This document shows, one piece after another, positions 1 through 7,055 of a DNA stretch of 24,176 nucleotides. Each line of letters begins with the position of its first letter. Position 1 is the stretch's first letter. The translations under genes were made by a program, and so were the position numbers. Location: contig CAYRKW010000047.1 of assembly GCA_964425135.1 (NCBI GenBank), forward strand, positions 1 through 24,176, in the 5' to 3' direction. Source of the stretch: CAYLLD01 sp964425135 (GTDB lineage Bacteria > Pseudomonadota > Alphaproteobacteria > Rhodobacterales > Rhodobacteraceae). A model generated the notes under the pieces. That model did not search any database, was not told where the DNA came from, and worked only from the letters and a program-made list of their open reading frames with translations.

Positions 1-2
1 TC

Positions 3-548
3 TGGTGCGCCCGCCGCCTGATCGGCTCCAACGAGCCTTTTGCGGTGATCCTGCCTGATGATGTGATTGCCTCCAAAACCTCCTGTCTTGGCGAGATGGT
101 GGAGATGTACAACACGGTCGGCGGCAATATCGTCGCGACCATGGAAGTGCCGAAATCACAAATTTCTTCTTACGGCGTGATCGACGCCAAAGACGGCATC
201 GGTCGCCTGATTCAAGCCAAAGGCATGGTTGAAAAGCCCGACGCGGACGATGCGCCGTCAAATCTGGCCGTCATTGGCCGCTACATTCTGACCCCATCCG
301 TCCTCACCACGCTGGAAACGCAGCGAGCGGGTGCGGGGGGTGAAATTCAGCTCACCGATGCTATCAAGGCCGAGATCGACCAATCCGGCGTCTACGGCTT
401 CAAGTTCGACGGCAGGCGCTTCGACTGTGGCTCCAAAGCGGGCTACCTGCAAGCCACCGTCGCCTTTGCACTCGAACGCGACGACTTGCGCGGCGAGTTC
501 CTGGAATATCTTGAAAATACCATCGCTTTCGGACGCGCCGCTGAATAA
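3..548 (+). CDS. galU: UTP-glucose-1-phosphate uridylyltransferase, 3' part
   Basis: This is the C-terminal part of a GalU-type nucleotidyltransferase, which makes UDP-glucose from UTP and glucose-1-phosphate in the cytoplasm. The reading frame is open from base 3, so the true start lies before the window. Visible family marks are an ILPDDV segment at the nucleotide-binding strand, a MVEKP motif, a GGEIQLTDAI segment, and the C-terminal block RRFDCGSKAGYLQATVAFAL, all typical of bacterial GalU. The gene ends in TAA and is followed by an 83-base gap before a glycosyltransferase gene. UDP-glucose would feed the adjacent glycosyltransferases and also OpgH near the right end of the window. A related pyrophosphorylase such as a GalF-like paralog is possible, but the GalU match is strong. 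Confidence 0.93.
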   Translation, partial: WCARRLIGSNEPFAVILPDDVIASKTSCLGEMVEMYNTVGGNIVATMEVPKSQISSYGVIDAKDGIGRLIQAKGMVEKPDADDAPSNLAVIGRYILTPSVLTTLETQRAGAGGEIQLTDAIKAEIDQSGVYGFKFDGRRFDCGSKAGYLQATVAFALERDDLRGEFLEYLENTIAFGRAAE

Positions 549-579
549 CTGCCCCGCGCGTTAACCGCATTCAAAAACA

Positions 580-613
580 GATGGGCCTAGGCTAAACACG
601 TTTTGGGCCCATC
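580..613. repeat. Inverted repeat between galU and the glycosyltransferase
   Basis: A perfect 8-base inverted repeat, GATGGGCC (580-587) and GGCCCATC (606-613), encloses 18 bases. The left arm overlaps an 8-base palindrome, GCCTAGGC (585-592). No T-run follows the right arm, so it is a poor factor-independent terminator. It lies just before the AAGGA ribosome-binding site (619-623) of the next gene and could be a leader hairpin or an operator. The role is inferred only. Confidence 0.4.
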
Positions 614-631
614 ATCTGAAAGGACAGGCGA

Positions 632-1789
632 ATGGCGCATGTTCTTCTGGACATCACCCGCACACTGTCTCGCGCCACCTATGACACTCCAACCGGAATT
701 GACCGTGTCGAGGCCGCCTATATCCGTTACTTTGCCCAAGCTCATGAGGCACACTTCATCGCGCGCCACGGCAAGTCGCTGCACCTGTTCGAGCGCGAGC
801 GCGCAGCAGACCTTCTCTCCCTGTCCGCCCCAAACCTCATGGGCCGCCTGTCCCTCAAGCGCCGCATCGCCTCACTCGCCGCCCGCTCCATCCCGCGCGA
901 CGAACCCGAAGCGATCAGCCTGCCGCCAGCCACCACTTACATCAACGTCGGCCACACCAACCTGAACCAAAGGTTTCTGTCAGCCCTGAGAACAGCCGGA
1001 TGCAAGCAAATCCTTGCGATGATCCATGATACCATCCCGCTGGATAACCCTCAGTTCCAAACCGCCGCATCCGTCGCCCGCTTCAAATCCCGCTTCACCG
1101 CCGCACTTACCCATGCCGACACGCTCATCTGCACCTCAAAGGCCGAGGCGGCTCGGGTGATCCACTGGGCAACTGAGCATAACACGGCACCCCAAACTAT
1201 CATCGCTCCACTCGGGATCGAACCACCCCAAAAGACCCAGCCTTACCACTCACCCCACCCCTACTACGTCTGCCTAGGCACAATAGAGCCACGCAAAAAC
1301 CACCACCTGCTGCTCGACGTCTGGGAAGATTTTCAAAAGGACCTGGGCGCGCAAACCCCGCATCTGCACCTCATCGGGCGGCGCGGCTGGATGGTAGAAA
1401 ACCTGCTCAATCGCCTCGAAGCCTCCCCACTCTACGGCACCATCATCCATGAAACCGGTCCCCTAAACGACACACAAGTCACCGCCCGCATTGAAGGCGC
1501 AGAGGCGCTGCTGTTCCCCTCCTTCGCCGAAGGCTACGGCATGCCGCTTCTCGAAGCGCTGCAATTAGGCACAAGAGCCATCTGCTCTGACCTCCCCGTT
1601 TTCCGGGAATTGGCAGGAAATTCAGCGCTTTACTTGGATCCGTCGAAGGCGCATAGTTGGTTACAAGAAATAAAAACAAGACAAACGAGCAGGGAAACCC
1701 AATCTTCAGCAGTTTGCGATAATGCTACGCCTCACATTTTCAGATGGAGCGAGCATTTTCAGCACATCGAAACAACCTTGAAAGGTTGA
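632..1789 (+). CDS. GT4-type glycosyltransferase family 1 protein
   Basis: A predicted cytoplasmic retaining glycosyltransferase of 385 residues with the GT-B fold, probably transferring a sugar from a nucleotide donor to a growing surface polysaccharide. The N-terminus has DITR and TPTGIDRVE, frequent in bacterial mannosyltransferase-like members. Around residue 218 is EPRKNHHLLL, which starts the donor-binding domain. Near residue 299 is EGYGMPLLEALQLG, carrying the E-x7-E donor-binding signature of GT4 enzymes, followed by DLPVFRELAG. The ATG has a good GAAAGGA site about eight bases upstream. It is followed after 27 bases by another glycosyltransferase, so the four genes from here look like one unit. 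The last 60 codons are clearly lower in GC than the rest. Donor and acceptor cannot be read from the sequence. Confidence 0.88.
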   Translation: MAHVLLDITRTLSRATYDTPTGIDRVEAAYIRYFAQAHEAHFIARHGKSLHLFERERAADLLSLSAPNLMGRLSLKRRIASLAARSIPRDEPEAISLPPATTYINVGHTNLNQRFLSALRTAGCKQILAMIHDTIPLDNPQFQTAASVARFKSRFTAALTHADTLICTSKAEAARVIHWATEHNTAPQTIIAPLGIEPPQKTQPYHSPHPYYVCLGTIEPRKNHHLLLDVWEDFQKDLGAQTPHLHLIGRRGWMVENLLNRLEASPLYGTIIHETGPLNDTQVTARIEGAEALLFPSFAEGYGMPLLEALQLGTRAICSDLPVFRELAGNSALYLDPSKAHSWLQEIKTRQTSRETQSSAVCDNATPHIFRWSEHFQHIETTLKG

Positions 1790-1816
1790 GCTGAAACCGG
1801 TCGGGCATAAAGAGGC

Positions 1817-2827
1817 ATGGGTCTTCTACGGTCCTATCAGTTGCGCAATGAACGGCGCCGACGACGCATACGGGCGTGGCGAAAGGGCCGCGAGCTAACG
1901 GCTGTGCGCGACCGCACCGCCCGCATCCAAAGCGACGACATCCTCCTTGTAACCGTTGTGCGAAACGAGAAAATCCGCCTCCCCTATTTCCTAAAATACT
2001 ATCGCAAGATGGGAGTGGGGCATTTTCTCTTCGTCGATAACGCCTCAAACGACGATACCTCTGACTATCTCTGCGCGCAGGATGATGTGTCGGTCTGGTC
2101 CACCTCCAGCAGCTATAAACGCGCGCGGTTCGGGGTGGATTGGGTCAATGCGCTCCTGAACCGCCACGCAGATGGACACTGGATTTTGGCCGTCGATGTA
2201 GACGAGTTTTTCATCTACCCCCATTGCGACACCCGCAGGCTGCATGCGCTGACCGACTGGCTCGATGCCTCCTCCATCAAATCGCTGGGTAGCATGCTCT
2301 TGGACATGTACTCCGAGCGCCCGCTTGAGAAGACCCCCTATCGCGAAGGCACCGATCCGATCAAAAAGCTGCCCTATTTTGACCCGGGCAACTACACCAT
2401 AAAGCGCAACAAGAAATACGGGAATCTGTGGATACAAGGCGGCCCGCGCCAGCGCGTTTTCTTCGCAGATGCCCCGGAAAAAGCCCCTGCGCTCAACAAG
2501 ATACCGCTGGTGAAATGGAAGGCAGGATACGTCTACGTCTCCTCGACCCACTCTCTTTTACCACGCGGATTGAACCTCGTTTATGATCAATGGGGTGGCG
2601 AAAAGACAACAGGGTGCCTTCTTCATGCCAAATTCTTCAGTATTTTGAAGGATAAAGCAATCGAAGATCTGGAACGAAACCAGCATTACGCTGCGAGCAG
2701 AGAATACAAAGCCTACAGCATGCACATCGGTCAGGGGACACGACTGTGGACCGAAGCGTCGGCGAAATATCAAGGGTGGAAACAACTCGAAGACCTAGGA
2801 CTTATGTCATCGGGAAGTTGGATTTGA
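1817..2827 (+). CDS. GT2-like glycosyltransferase (Glyco_tranf_2_4 type)
   Basis: A predicted GT-A glycosyltransferase of 336 residues. It opens with a strongly basic stretch (RNERRRRRIRAWRKGRE). The catalytic domain then begins near residue 45 with VTVVRNEKIRLPYFLKYY, continues with FVDNASNDDT near residue 74, and has the metal-binding type motif AVDVDEFF near residue 125. This arrangement fits the family often annotated as glycosyltransferase family 2 or Glyco_tranf_2_4, whose members occur in capsule and LPS gene clusters. The AGAGG upstream of the ATG ends only one base before it, which is too close for a textbook site, yet no better in-frame start is near. It sits between two other glycosyltransferase genes, 10 bases before the next. 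The 3' end is low in GC. The transferred sugar is unknown. Confidence 0.8.
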   Translation: MGLLRSYQLRNERRRRRIRAWRKGRELTAVRDRTARIQSDDILLVTVVRNEKIRLPYFLKYYRKMGVGHFLFVDNASNDDTSDYLCAQDDVSVWSTSSSYKRARFGVDWVNALLNRHADGHWILAVDVDEFFIYPHCDTRRLHALTDWLDASSIKSLGSMLLDMYSERPLEKTPYREGTDPIKKLPYFDPGNYTIKRNKKYGNLWIQGGPRQRVFFADAPEKAPALNKIPLVKWKAGYVYVSSTHSLLPRGLNLVYDQWGGEKTTGCLLHAKFFSILKDKAIEDLERNQHYAASREYKAYSMHIGQGTRLWTEASAKYQGWKQLEDLGLMSSGSWI

Positions 2828-2837
2828 GGGTGCGAAA

Positions 2838-4541
2838 ATGACCATTGGTGTCGTAATACTGGCACATACCCATCTGAACCGTGTGCGGCAGGTCGTCCGC
2901 TCCATCGCTTCGCGCGAATGCAAGGTTGCAATCCATATAGATGCGAACACAGATGACGCCGAAGCCTCTCTTCTTGAGAAAACATTTCGGAAAAATCCAC
3001 ACGTTATTTTTGTAGATCGCCTGCCTTGCGACTGGGGTGGGTTTAATCTTATCCGCGCCGGTCTGAATGCCGCCAGCATGTTGATCGACACTTGGGGCGA
3101 GGTTGAGCATGTCATCCAAATCAGCGGTAGTTGCGTCCCGATCCGGCCTATGTCCGAGCTGCGCGCCTTTCTCAAGGATCATCCCAAAACAGACTTTGTC
3201 GAAAGCGTCCCCGCCCATAACGACGATTGGGTCAAAGGCGGGCTGAGCGTCGAACGCTTCACCCTCTACTTCCCCTTCTCTTGGAAAAAGCAGCGCTGGC
3301 TCTTTGACCGCAGCGTCGATCTCCAGCGTTGGCTTGGTGTCAGCCGCAAATGTCCCCCAGGCATCACCCCGCATCTGGGTTCACAATGGTGGTGCCTGCA
3401 CGTGGACACGCTGCGCGCCATTCTCGATGATCCGCAGCGCCCGCAGCTAGAGCGTTTCTTCTCGCTCTGCTGGATACCCGACGAAGGCTACATTGCCTCG
3501 ATGGTGCGCCGCCATTCGCGCAATCTCAACGCCCGCTCCCTCACCCTGTCGCGTTTTGACGATCAGGGGAAGCCGCATCTCTTTTACGATGATCACGCGG
3601 ATTTGCTGGCACAAACCGATTGCTTTTTCGCACGCAAAATCTGGCATGGCGCGGATAAGCTCTATCGTCGCTTCGCCTCCAAGCCCAATCGCAAAGCCAA
3701 CCCCGAGCGCCCCATCGAAACCGATTTCGGGCTCGATCTTCTGTTCGACAATGCCCAACGACGCCGCTGCGAAGGCCGCCCCGGCCGCCTGAACGCCGGC
3801 CGTTTCCCCGCCGCCGCGCGCGAGCGTCAGCCAACAACCGTTGCGCCCTATGGCGTCCTCTTTGGCCTCTCCCACGTCTTTGACGATCTTGAGACATGGC
3901 TCGCACGCACCTCCGGCCTGCTGGCCCATGGCCGCCTGTTCAAGAACAACGAGATCCAGTTTGCGCCGGGCTTCACAGCTATGGGCGGCGCGATCTGCGA
4001 TAATCCGCAAATCCGCGACGTAAACCCGGAGCAGTTCTTGTGCAATGTCCTTTGGAACCATCAGGCCCGCAAACACGCCTTGCTGATGGATCACGCCGAC
4101 GGGTTGCGCATCGGCCAGTATTTCGCGAATGATCCCAATGCACAGATATTCCTTCTTTCGGGAAGCTGGATCATCGACCTGTATCAGCGCAACAATCCAA
4201 ACTTTCATCAAACAGTGCAACAGGCCCAAAAGCTGAGCCTCATCGAAGCCAAGGTTGACGCGGAAATCGCGGAAAACGGGTTTGACACTGTCCACCGAAC
4301 AACACTGCTTGATATCTGCGACGCGCCCCAGCGTTATCTCGATTTCATTGGCCACAGCCTGCGGCCCGAAATTGACCTGCGCCCTCGTGCCGACATCACA
4401 CTGCGCAACCTCAGCGGCCTTGCCAACTTCGCCGCACGGCTCGCGCAAGCGGGTGTCGATACCTCATCGCTCGGAGATATCCCCACCGCCTCGCATCAAC
4501 CCATCGCGCTGCCTGACACCTCCATCGCGCAGGCGAAATGA
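2838..4541 (+). CDS. GT14-like beta-1,6-N-acetylglucosaminyltransferase with C-terminal extension
   Basis: A 567-residue protein of two parts. The first 270 residues resemble the core-2/I-branching GT14 family: AHTHLNRV at the start, DWGGFNLIRAGLNA near residue 62, QISGSCVPI near 93 and GSQWWCLH near 180. Eukaryotic members add branching GlcNAc, and bacterial members are mostly uncharacterised. The remaining 300 residues are a separate soluble region that I recall as a domain of unknown function (DUF5928-like) attached to this family in Rhodobacteraceae. It contains a segment GLSHVFDDLETWLARTSGLL and many histidines, but I see no catalytic motif. A GAGGG site precedes the ATG by seven bases. 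The stop overlaps the next start by four bases (ATGA), so translational coupling with the sulfotransferase is likely. Donor and product are not known. Confidence 0.82.
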   Translation: MTIGVVILAHTHLNRVRQVVRSIASRECKVAIHIDANTDDAEASLLEKTFRKNPHVIFVDRLPCDWGGFNLIRAGLNAASMLIDTWGEVEHVIQISGSCVPIRPMSELRAFLKDHPKTDFVESVPAHNDDWVKGGLSVERFTLYFPFSWKKQRWLFDRSVDLQRWLGVSRKCPPGITPHLGSQWWCLHVDTLRAILDDPQRPQLERFFSLCWIPDEGYIASMVRRHSRNLNARSLTLSRFDDQGKPHLFYDDHADLLAQTDCFFARKIWHGADKLYRRFASKPNRKANPERPIETDFGLDLLFDNAQRRRCEGRPGRLNAGRFPAAARERQPTTVAPYGVLFGLSHVFDDLETWLARTSGLLAHGRLFKNNEIQFAPGFTAMGGAICDNPQIRDVNPEQFLCNVLWNHQARKHALLMDHADGLRIGQYFANDPNAQIFLLSGSWIIDLYQRNNPNFHQTVQQAQKLSLIEAKVDAEIAENGFDTVHRTTLLDICDAPQRYLDFIGHSLRPEIDLRPRADITLRNLSGLANFAARLAQAGVDTSSLGDIPTASHQPIALPDTSIAQAK

Positions 4542-5887
4542 CCCGTCCTTTCACGCATTTTGTGATCCTTGGCGTGATGCGCACAGGGTCAAATCTGCTT
4601 GAAAGCCGCCTTGAACAATACCCCGAACTTATCTGCCACGGTGAGCTGTTCAACCCCGGTTTCATCGGCAAATCCGGTCAGCTGGATATGTTCGGGATCA
4701 GCGTTGCCGAACGCGATGCAAATCCGACCGATCTACTGGGCAAAATGGTCGCACAATCGGGCAGCAACATCCCCGGCTTTCGCCTCTTCGACGATCACGA
4801 CCCCCGGGTCATCCGCCACGTCATCCGCGACACCGCCTGCGCCAAAATCATCCTGCGCCGCCGTCCCATCGACAGCTACGTCTCGCTCAAAATTGCCCGC
4901 GAAACCGATCAATGGATTTTGGGCGGCATCGCCAAGCGCAAATCGGCAATCATCACCTTTGATGCAGAAGAGTACGCCGAATATGAGCAGCGCCTGTCCG
5001 CATTTTATTCGGGTATCGAACGTGACATCCGGGAAGCGGGCCAAACCGCCTTCACGCTCATCTACGAAGACCTCAAATCACCAGATATGCTCAACGGCCT
5101 CGCCCGATATCTCGGCACAGGAACGCCGCTCGAAAACTTCAAAGAACCGATAAAGCGGCAAAATCCAGAACCACTCAGCTCCAAAGTTTCCAATTACGAC
5201 GCCTTGCTCGCCTATTTCGGCGCGCGTTCTGCCTCAGCGCTTGATCGGACCCCGACCCCCACACCAACCGGCAGCGCCTACAAATTGCACCGGATCGAGA
5301 CCGCTCATTGGGGTTTCATCCCTATTCCGGGCAATCCGTCAACTGGGTTAGACGATGTCCTGAAGGGCGCAAAACCGCTCGACGTTGCGTTTCATGACGA
5401 CCCACCCGAACGCTGCACAACGCTGATTTGCCACCCCTATGAGCGTATTCTACACGTCTTCGAAACCCACATCATGCTAGGCCCTAAAATCTTCGAAAAC
5501 CTGCGTCAGCGCTTGATCAAAAACTTCCGCCTTGCCGATCTTGACGAAACTGCCTCACGGTCGGACATGCACGACAGCCTGCTGGCATTCCTTCATTTTG
5601 TTGACGCAAATCTGGCAGGGCAAACCGCTATCAAAACAAACGAAGTCTGGCGCGCGCAGTCGGATCATATCGCAGCGATCAATACGACCGCGCCGCTCTC
5701 CAGACTGCTGCGACCAGCCGATATCGCGGGTTTTCTCGAAACAAACACCGGCACAGCGAAACAACCAGCGCGCGCCCCGCGCATCGATCCGTCGGCGATA
5801 TATTCAGAGCAAATCGAAACCGCCCTGCGCAAAATATATGCGCAAGATTATCTCAAGCTCGGTTTTTCAGATTGGACGGCGCTCTAA
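4538..5887 (+). CDS. NodH/Stf0-like sulfotransferase, two-part protein
   Basis: A 449-residue protein whose N-terminal half looks like a PAPS-dependent carbohydrate sulfotransferase of the NodH/Stf0 type. The 5'-phosphosulfate loop is ILGVMRTGSNLLESRL at residues 10-25, followed by CHGELFNP. The 3'-phosphate motif is near residue 101 (AKIILRRRPIDSYVSLKIA). The C-terminal half, after a TPTPTPTG linker near residue 243, has a second block TTLICHPYERILHVFE near 293, reminiscent of the 3'-phosphate motif of the Sulfotransfer_2 family, but no clear second P-loop. It may be a degenerate second sulfotransferase domain. The gene is coupled by ATGA to the GT14-like gene, so sulfation of the glycan built by the neighbours is the natural guess. 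Its stop overlaps that of convergent ptsN. Confidence 0.78.
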   Translation: MTRPFTHFVILGVMRTGSNLLESRLEQYPELICHGELFNPGFIGKSGQLDMFGISVAERDANPTDLLGKMVAQSGSNIPGFRLFDDHDPRVIRHVIRDTACAKIILRRRPIDSYVSLKIARETDQWILGGIAKRKSAIITFDAEEYAEYEQRLSAFYSGIERDIREAGQTAFTLIYEDLKSPDMLNGLARYLGTGTPLENFKEPIKRQNPEPLSSKVSNYDALLAYFGARSASALDRTPTPTPTGSAYKLHRIETAHWGFIPIPGNPSTGLDDVLKGAKPLDVAFHDDPPERCTTLICHPYERILHVFETHIMLGPKIFENLRQRLIKNFRLADLDETASRSDMHDSLLAFLHFVDANLAGQTAIKTNEVWRAQSDHIAAINTTAPLSRLLRPADIAGFLETNTGTAKQPARAPRIDPSAIYSEQIETALRKIYAQDYLKLGFSDWTAL

Positions 5888-6351
5888 GCCGCCTGCGACG
5901 CCGCCGGCTCGGTCAGGATCGCGAAAAGCGCGGCCGGGTCTTCTGTTGAGCGCAGTTTCTTGCACATCGCCTCATCCCGCAGCGTGCGCGACACACGCGC
6001 CAGCGCTTTGAGGTGATCGGCGCCCGCGTCATGCGGCGCGAGCAGCCCGAACACAAGATCAACGGGCAGCCCGTCGATAGACTCAAAATCTACCGGTGTT
6101 TCGAGACGGAAAAAATAGCCCTGAACGACCTCAATCCCATCAATGCGCGCATGCGGAACCGCAACACCATGTCCCATACCGGTCGTGCCCAGCGCCTCGC
6201 GCGCGCCCAAAGCATCGAGGATCATCTGCTCGTTCAAGCCATGAATTTCTGCAGCAACCTCAGCCATACCGCTTAGAACGCGCTTCTTGCTGGTGATATT
6301 GCTCAAGGCCTTCACCGCGCTGGGGACAAGTATTTCAGACAATTCCATCAT
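5884..6351 (-). CDS. ptsN: PTS IIA-like nitrogen regulatory protein PtsN
   Basis: A 155-residue EIIA-Ntr protein, the terminal phosphate acceptor of the nitrogen phosphotransferase system, which acts by phosphorylation-dependent binding to regulators and potassium transport proteins in other proteobacteria. The phosphorylatable histidine is visible in GHGVAVPHARIDG at residue 67. Later PTS_EIIA_2 features (LVFGLLAPHDAGADHLKALARVSRTLRD) are intact. Two ATG codons lie side by side at the start. The AAGGA at 6356-6360 is seven bases from the second (6348) and four from the first, so a start at 6348 is at least as likely. It lies 33 bases after hpf, in the classical rpoN-hpf-ptsN order. Unlike the E. 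coli cluster, no rapZ or npr follows: the gene runs into the convergent sulfotransferase gene. Confidence 0.95.
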   Translation of the reverse strand: MMELSEILVPSAVKALSNITSKKRVLSGMAEVAAEIHGLNEQMILDALGAREALGTTGMGHGVAVPHARIDGIEVVQGYFFRLETPVDFESIDGLPVDLVFGLLAPHDAGADHLKALARVSRTLRDEAMCKKLRSTEDPAALFAILTEPAASQAA

Positions 6352-6384
6352 TCAGTCCTTATCGATACGCTACCGGACCAATCA

Positions 6385-6963
6385 TCAATTGGTTGACCTG
6401 GGATCTATCCAACCGACGTTACCGTCTTCGCGTTGATAAACTACATTTACACCGCCATGTGTCGTGTTTCGAAAAACCAACAACGGCGCTGCATTCAATT
6501 CCATTTGCATCACTGCTTCGCCAACAGAGAGCGATTTTACAGGTGTTTCCATCTCTGCGACGATCACCGGTTGCAGAGAACTTGGCTCTGCTGTCTCCGA
6601 CTCACCCCCGTCGCTGGCGAGGATGTACGCTGGAACATCAAAAGTCTCAACTGGGTTTTTTCGCTCTTTGTGATGATCCTTCAACCTGCGCTTGTAACGT
6701 CGCAGTTGCTTCTCCATCCGCTCAAGCGCTTTTTCCAGCGCATCGTAAACGTCGCTCGATTTACCATGCGCCTGCGTTGTCAAACCCGTCGATAGATGCA
6801 CCGAAATATCCGAAACGAACTCGTGCCGGTCCTTGGAAAACGTGATGTTCGCCTCAACCGGTTTTTCGGCGTATTTGTTCACCACATCACCGACCCGATC
6901 CTGACAATGTGTTGTCAAAGCATCCCCGACATCAATCTGTTTTCCATTCACACGAATGCGCAT
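6385..6963 (-). CDS. hpf: Ribosome hibernation-promoting factor, long form
   Basis: A 192-residue long-form HPF, which in other bacteria pairs stationary-phase ribosomes into inactive 100S dimers. The first 105 residues form the ribosome-binding domain (MRIRVNGKQIDVGDAL at the start, then DVYDALEKALERMEKQLRRYKRRLKDHHKERK rich in basic residues). After a variable linker the C-terminal dimerisation domain is present, with APLLVFRNTTHGGVNVVYQREDGNVGWIDP. The start has an excellent AAGGAG site seven bases upstream. The gene lies 90 bases downstream of rpoN, a larger gap than elsewhere in this operon, and this gap holds two inverted repeats. That could give hpf its own promoter or processing site, as stationary-phase induction would need. 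Confidence 0.95.
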   Translation of the reverse strand: MRIRVNGKQIDVGDALTTHCQDRVGDVVNKYAEKPVEANITFSKDRHEFVSDISVHLSTGLTTQAHGKSSDVYDALEKALERMEKQLRRYKRRLKDHHKERKNPVETFDVPAYILASDGGESETAEPSSLQPVIVAEMETPVKSLSVGEAVMQMELNAAPLLVFRNTTHGGVNVVYQREDGNVGWIDPRSTN

Positions 6964-6982
6964 ATCGTCTCCTTGATTGAAC

Positions 6983-7007
6983 CGCTGAAACGAAGTGGTT
7001 TTCAGCG
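6983..7007. repeat. Hairpin just upstream of hpf
   Basis: A perfect 8-base inverted repeat, CGCTGAAA (6983-6990) and TTTCAGCG (7000-7007), encloses 9 bases. On the - strand it lies in the hpf leader, about 12 bases before the AAGGAG site. There is no T-run after it, so it is not a convincing terminator. An RNA-stabilising or processing hairpin, or an operator, is possible. Confidence 0.45.
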
Positions 7008-7008
7008 C

Positions 7009-7055
7009 GATCTCAGATGTCGAGCATCCATGACGTCAGAGACTACACTGAGATC
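7009..7055. repeat. Inverted repeat spanning the rpoN stop
   Basis: A perfect 8-base inverted repeat, GATCTCAG (7009-7016) and CTGAGATC (7048-7055), separated by 31 bases. One arm overlaps the rpoN stop codon (7054-7056). The spacer contains the 8-base palindrome TGACGTCA (7031-7038). With the adjacent hairpin, the rpoN-hpf gap is almost entirely self-complementary. The function is unknown. Confidence 0.35.

Noticed and set aside
580..613. Factor-independent terminator after galU
   Set aside because: The stem is good, but no T-run follows it and the loop is long, so it is listed as an inverted repeat only.
3447..4448. A 333-codon open frame antisense to the GT14-like gene
   Set aside because: It is a compositional shadow. 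The + strand product carries family motifs and is coupled to its downstream gene.
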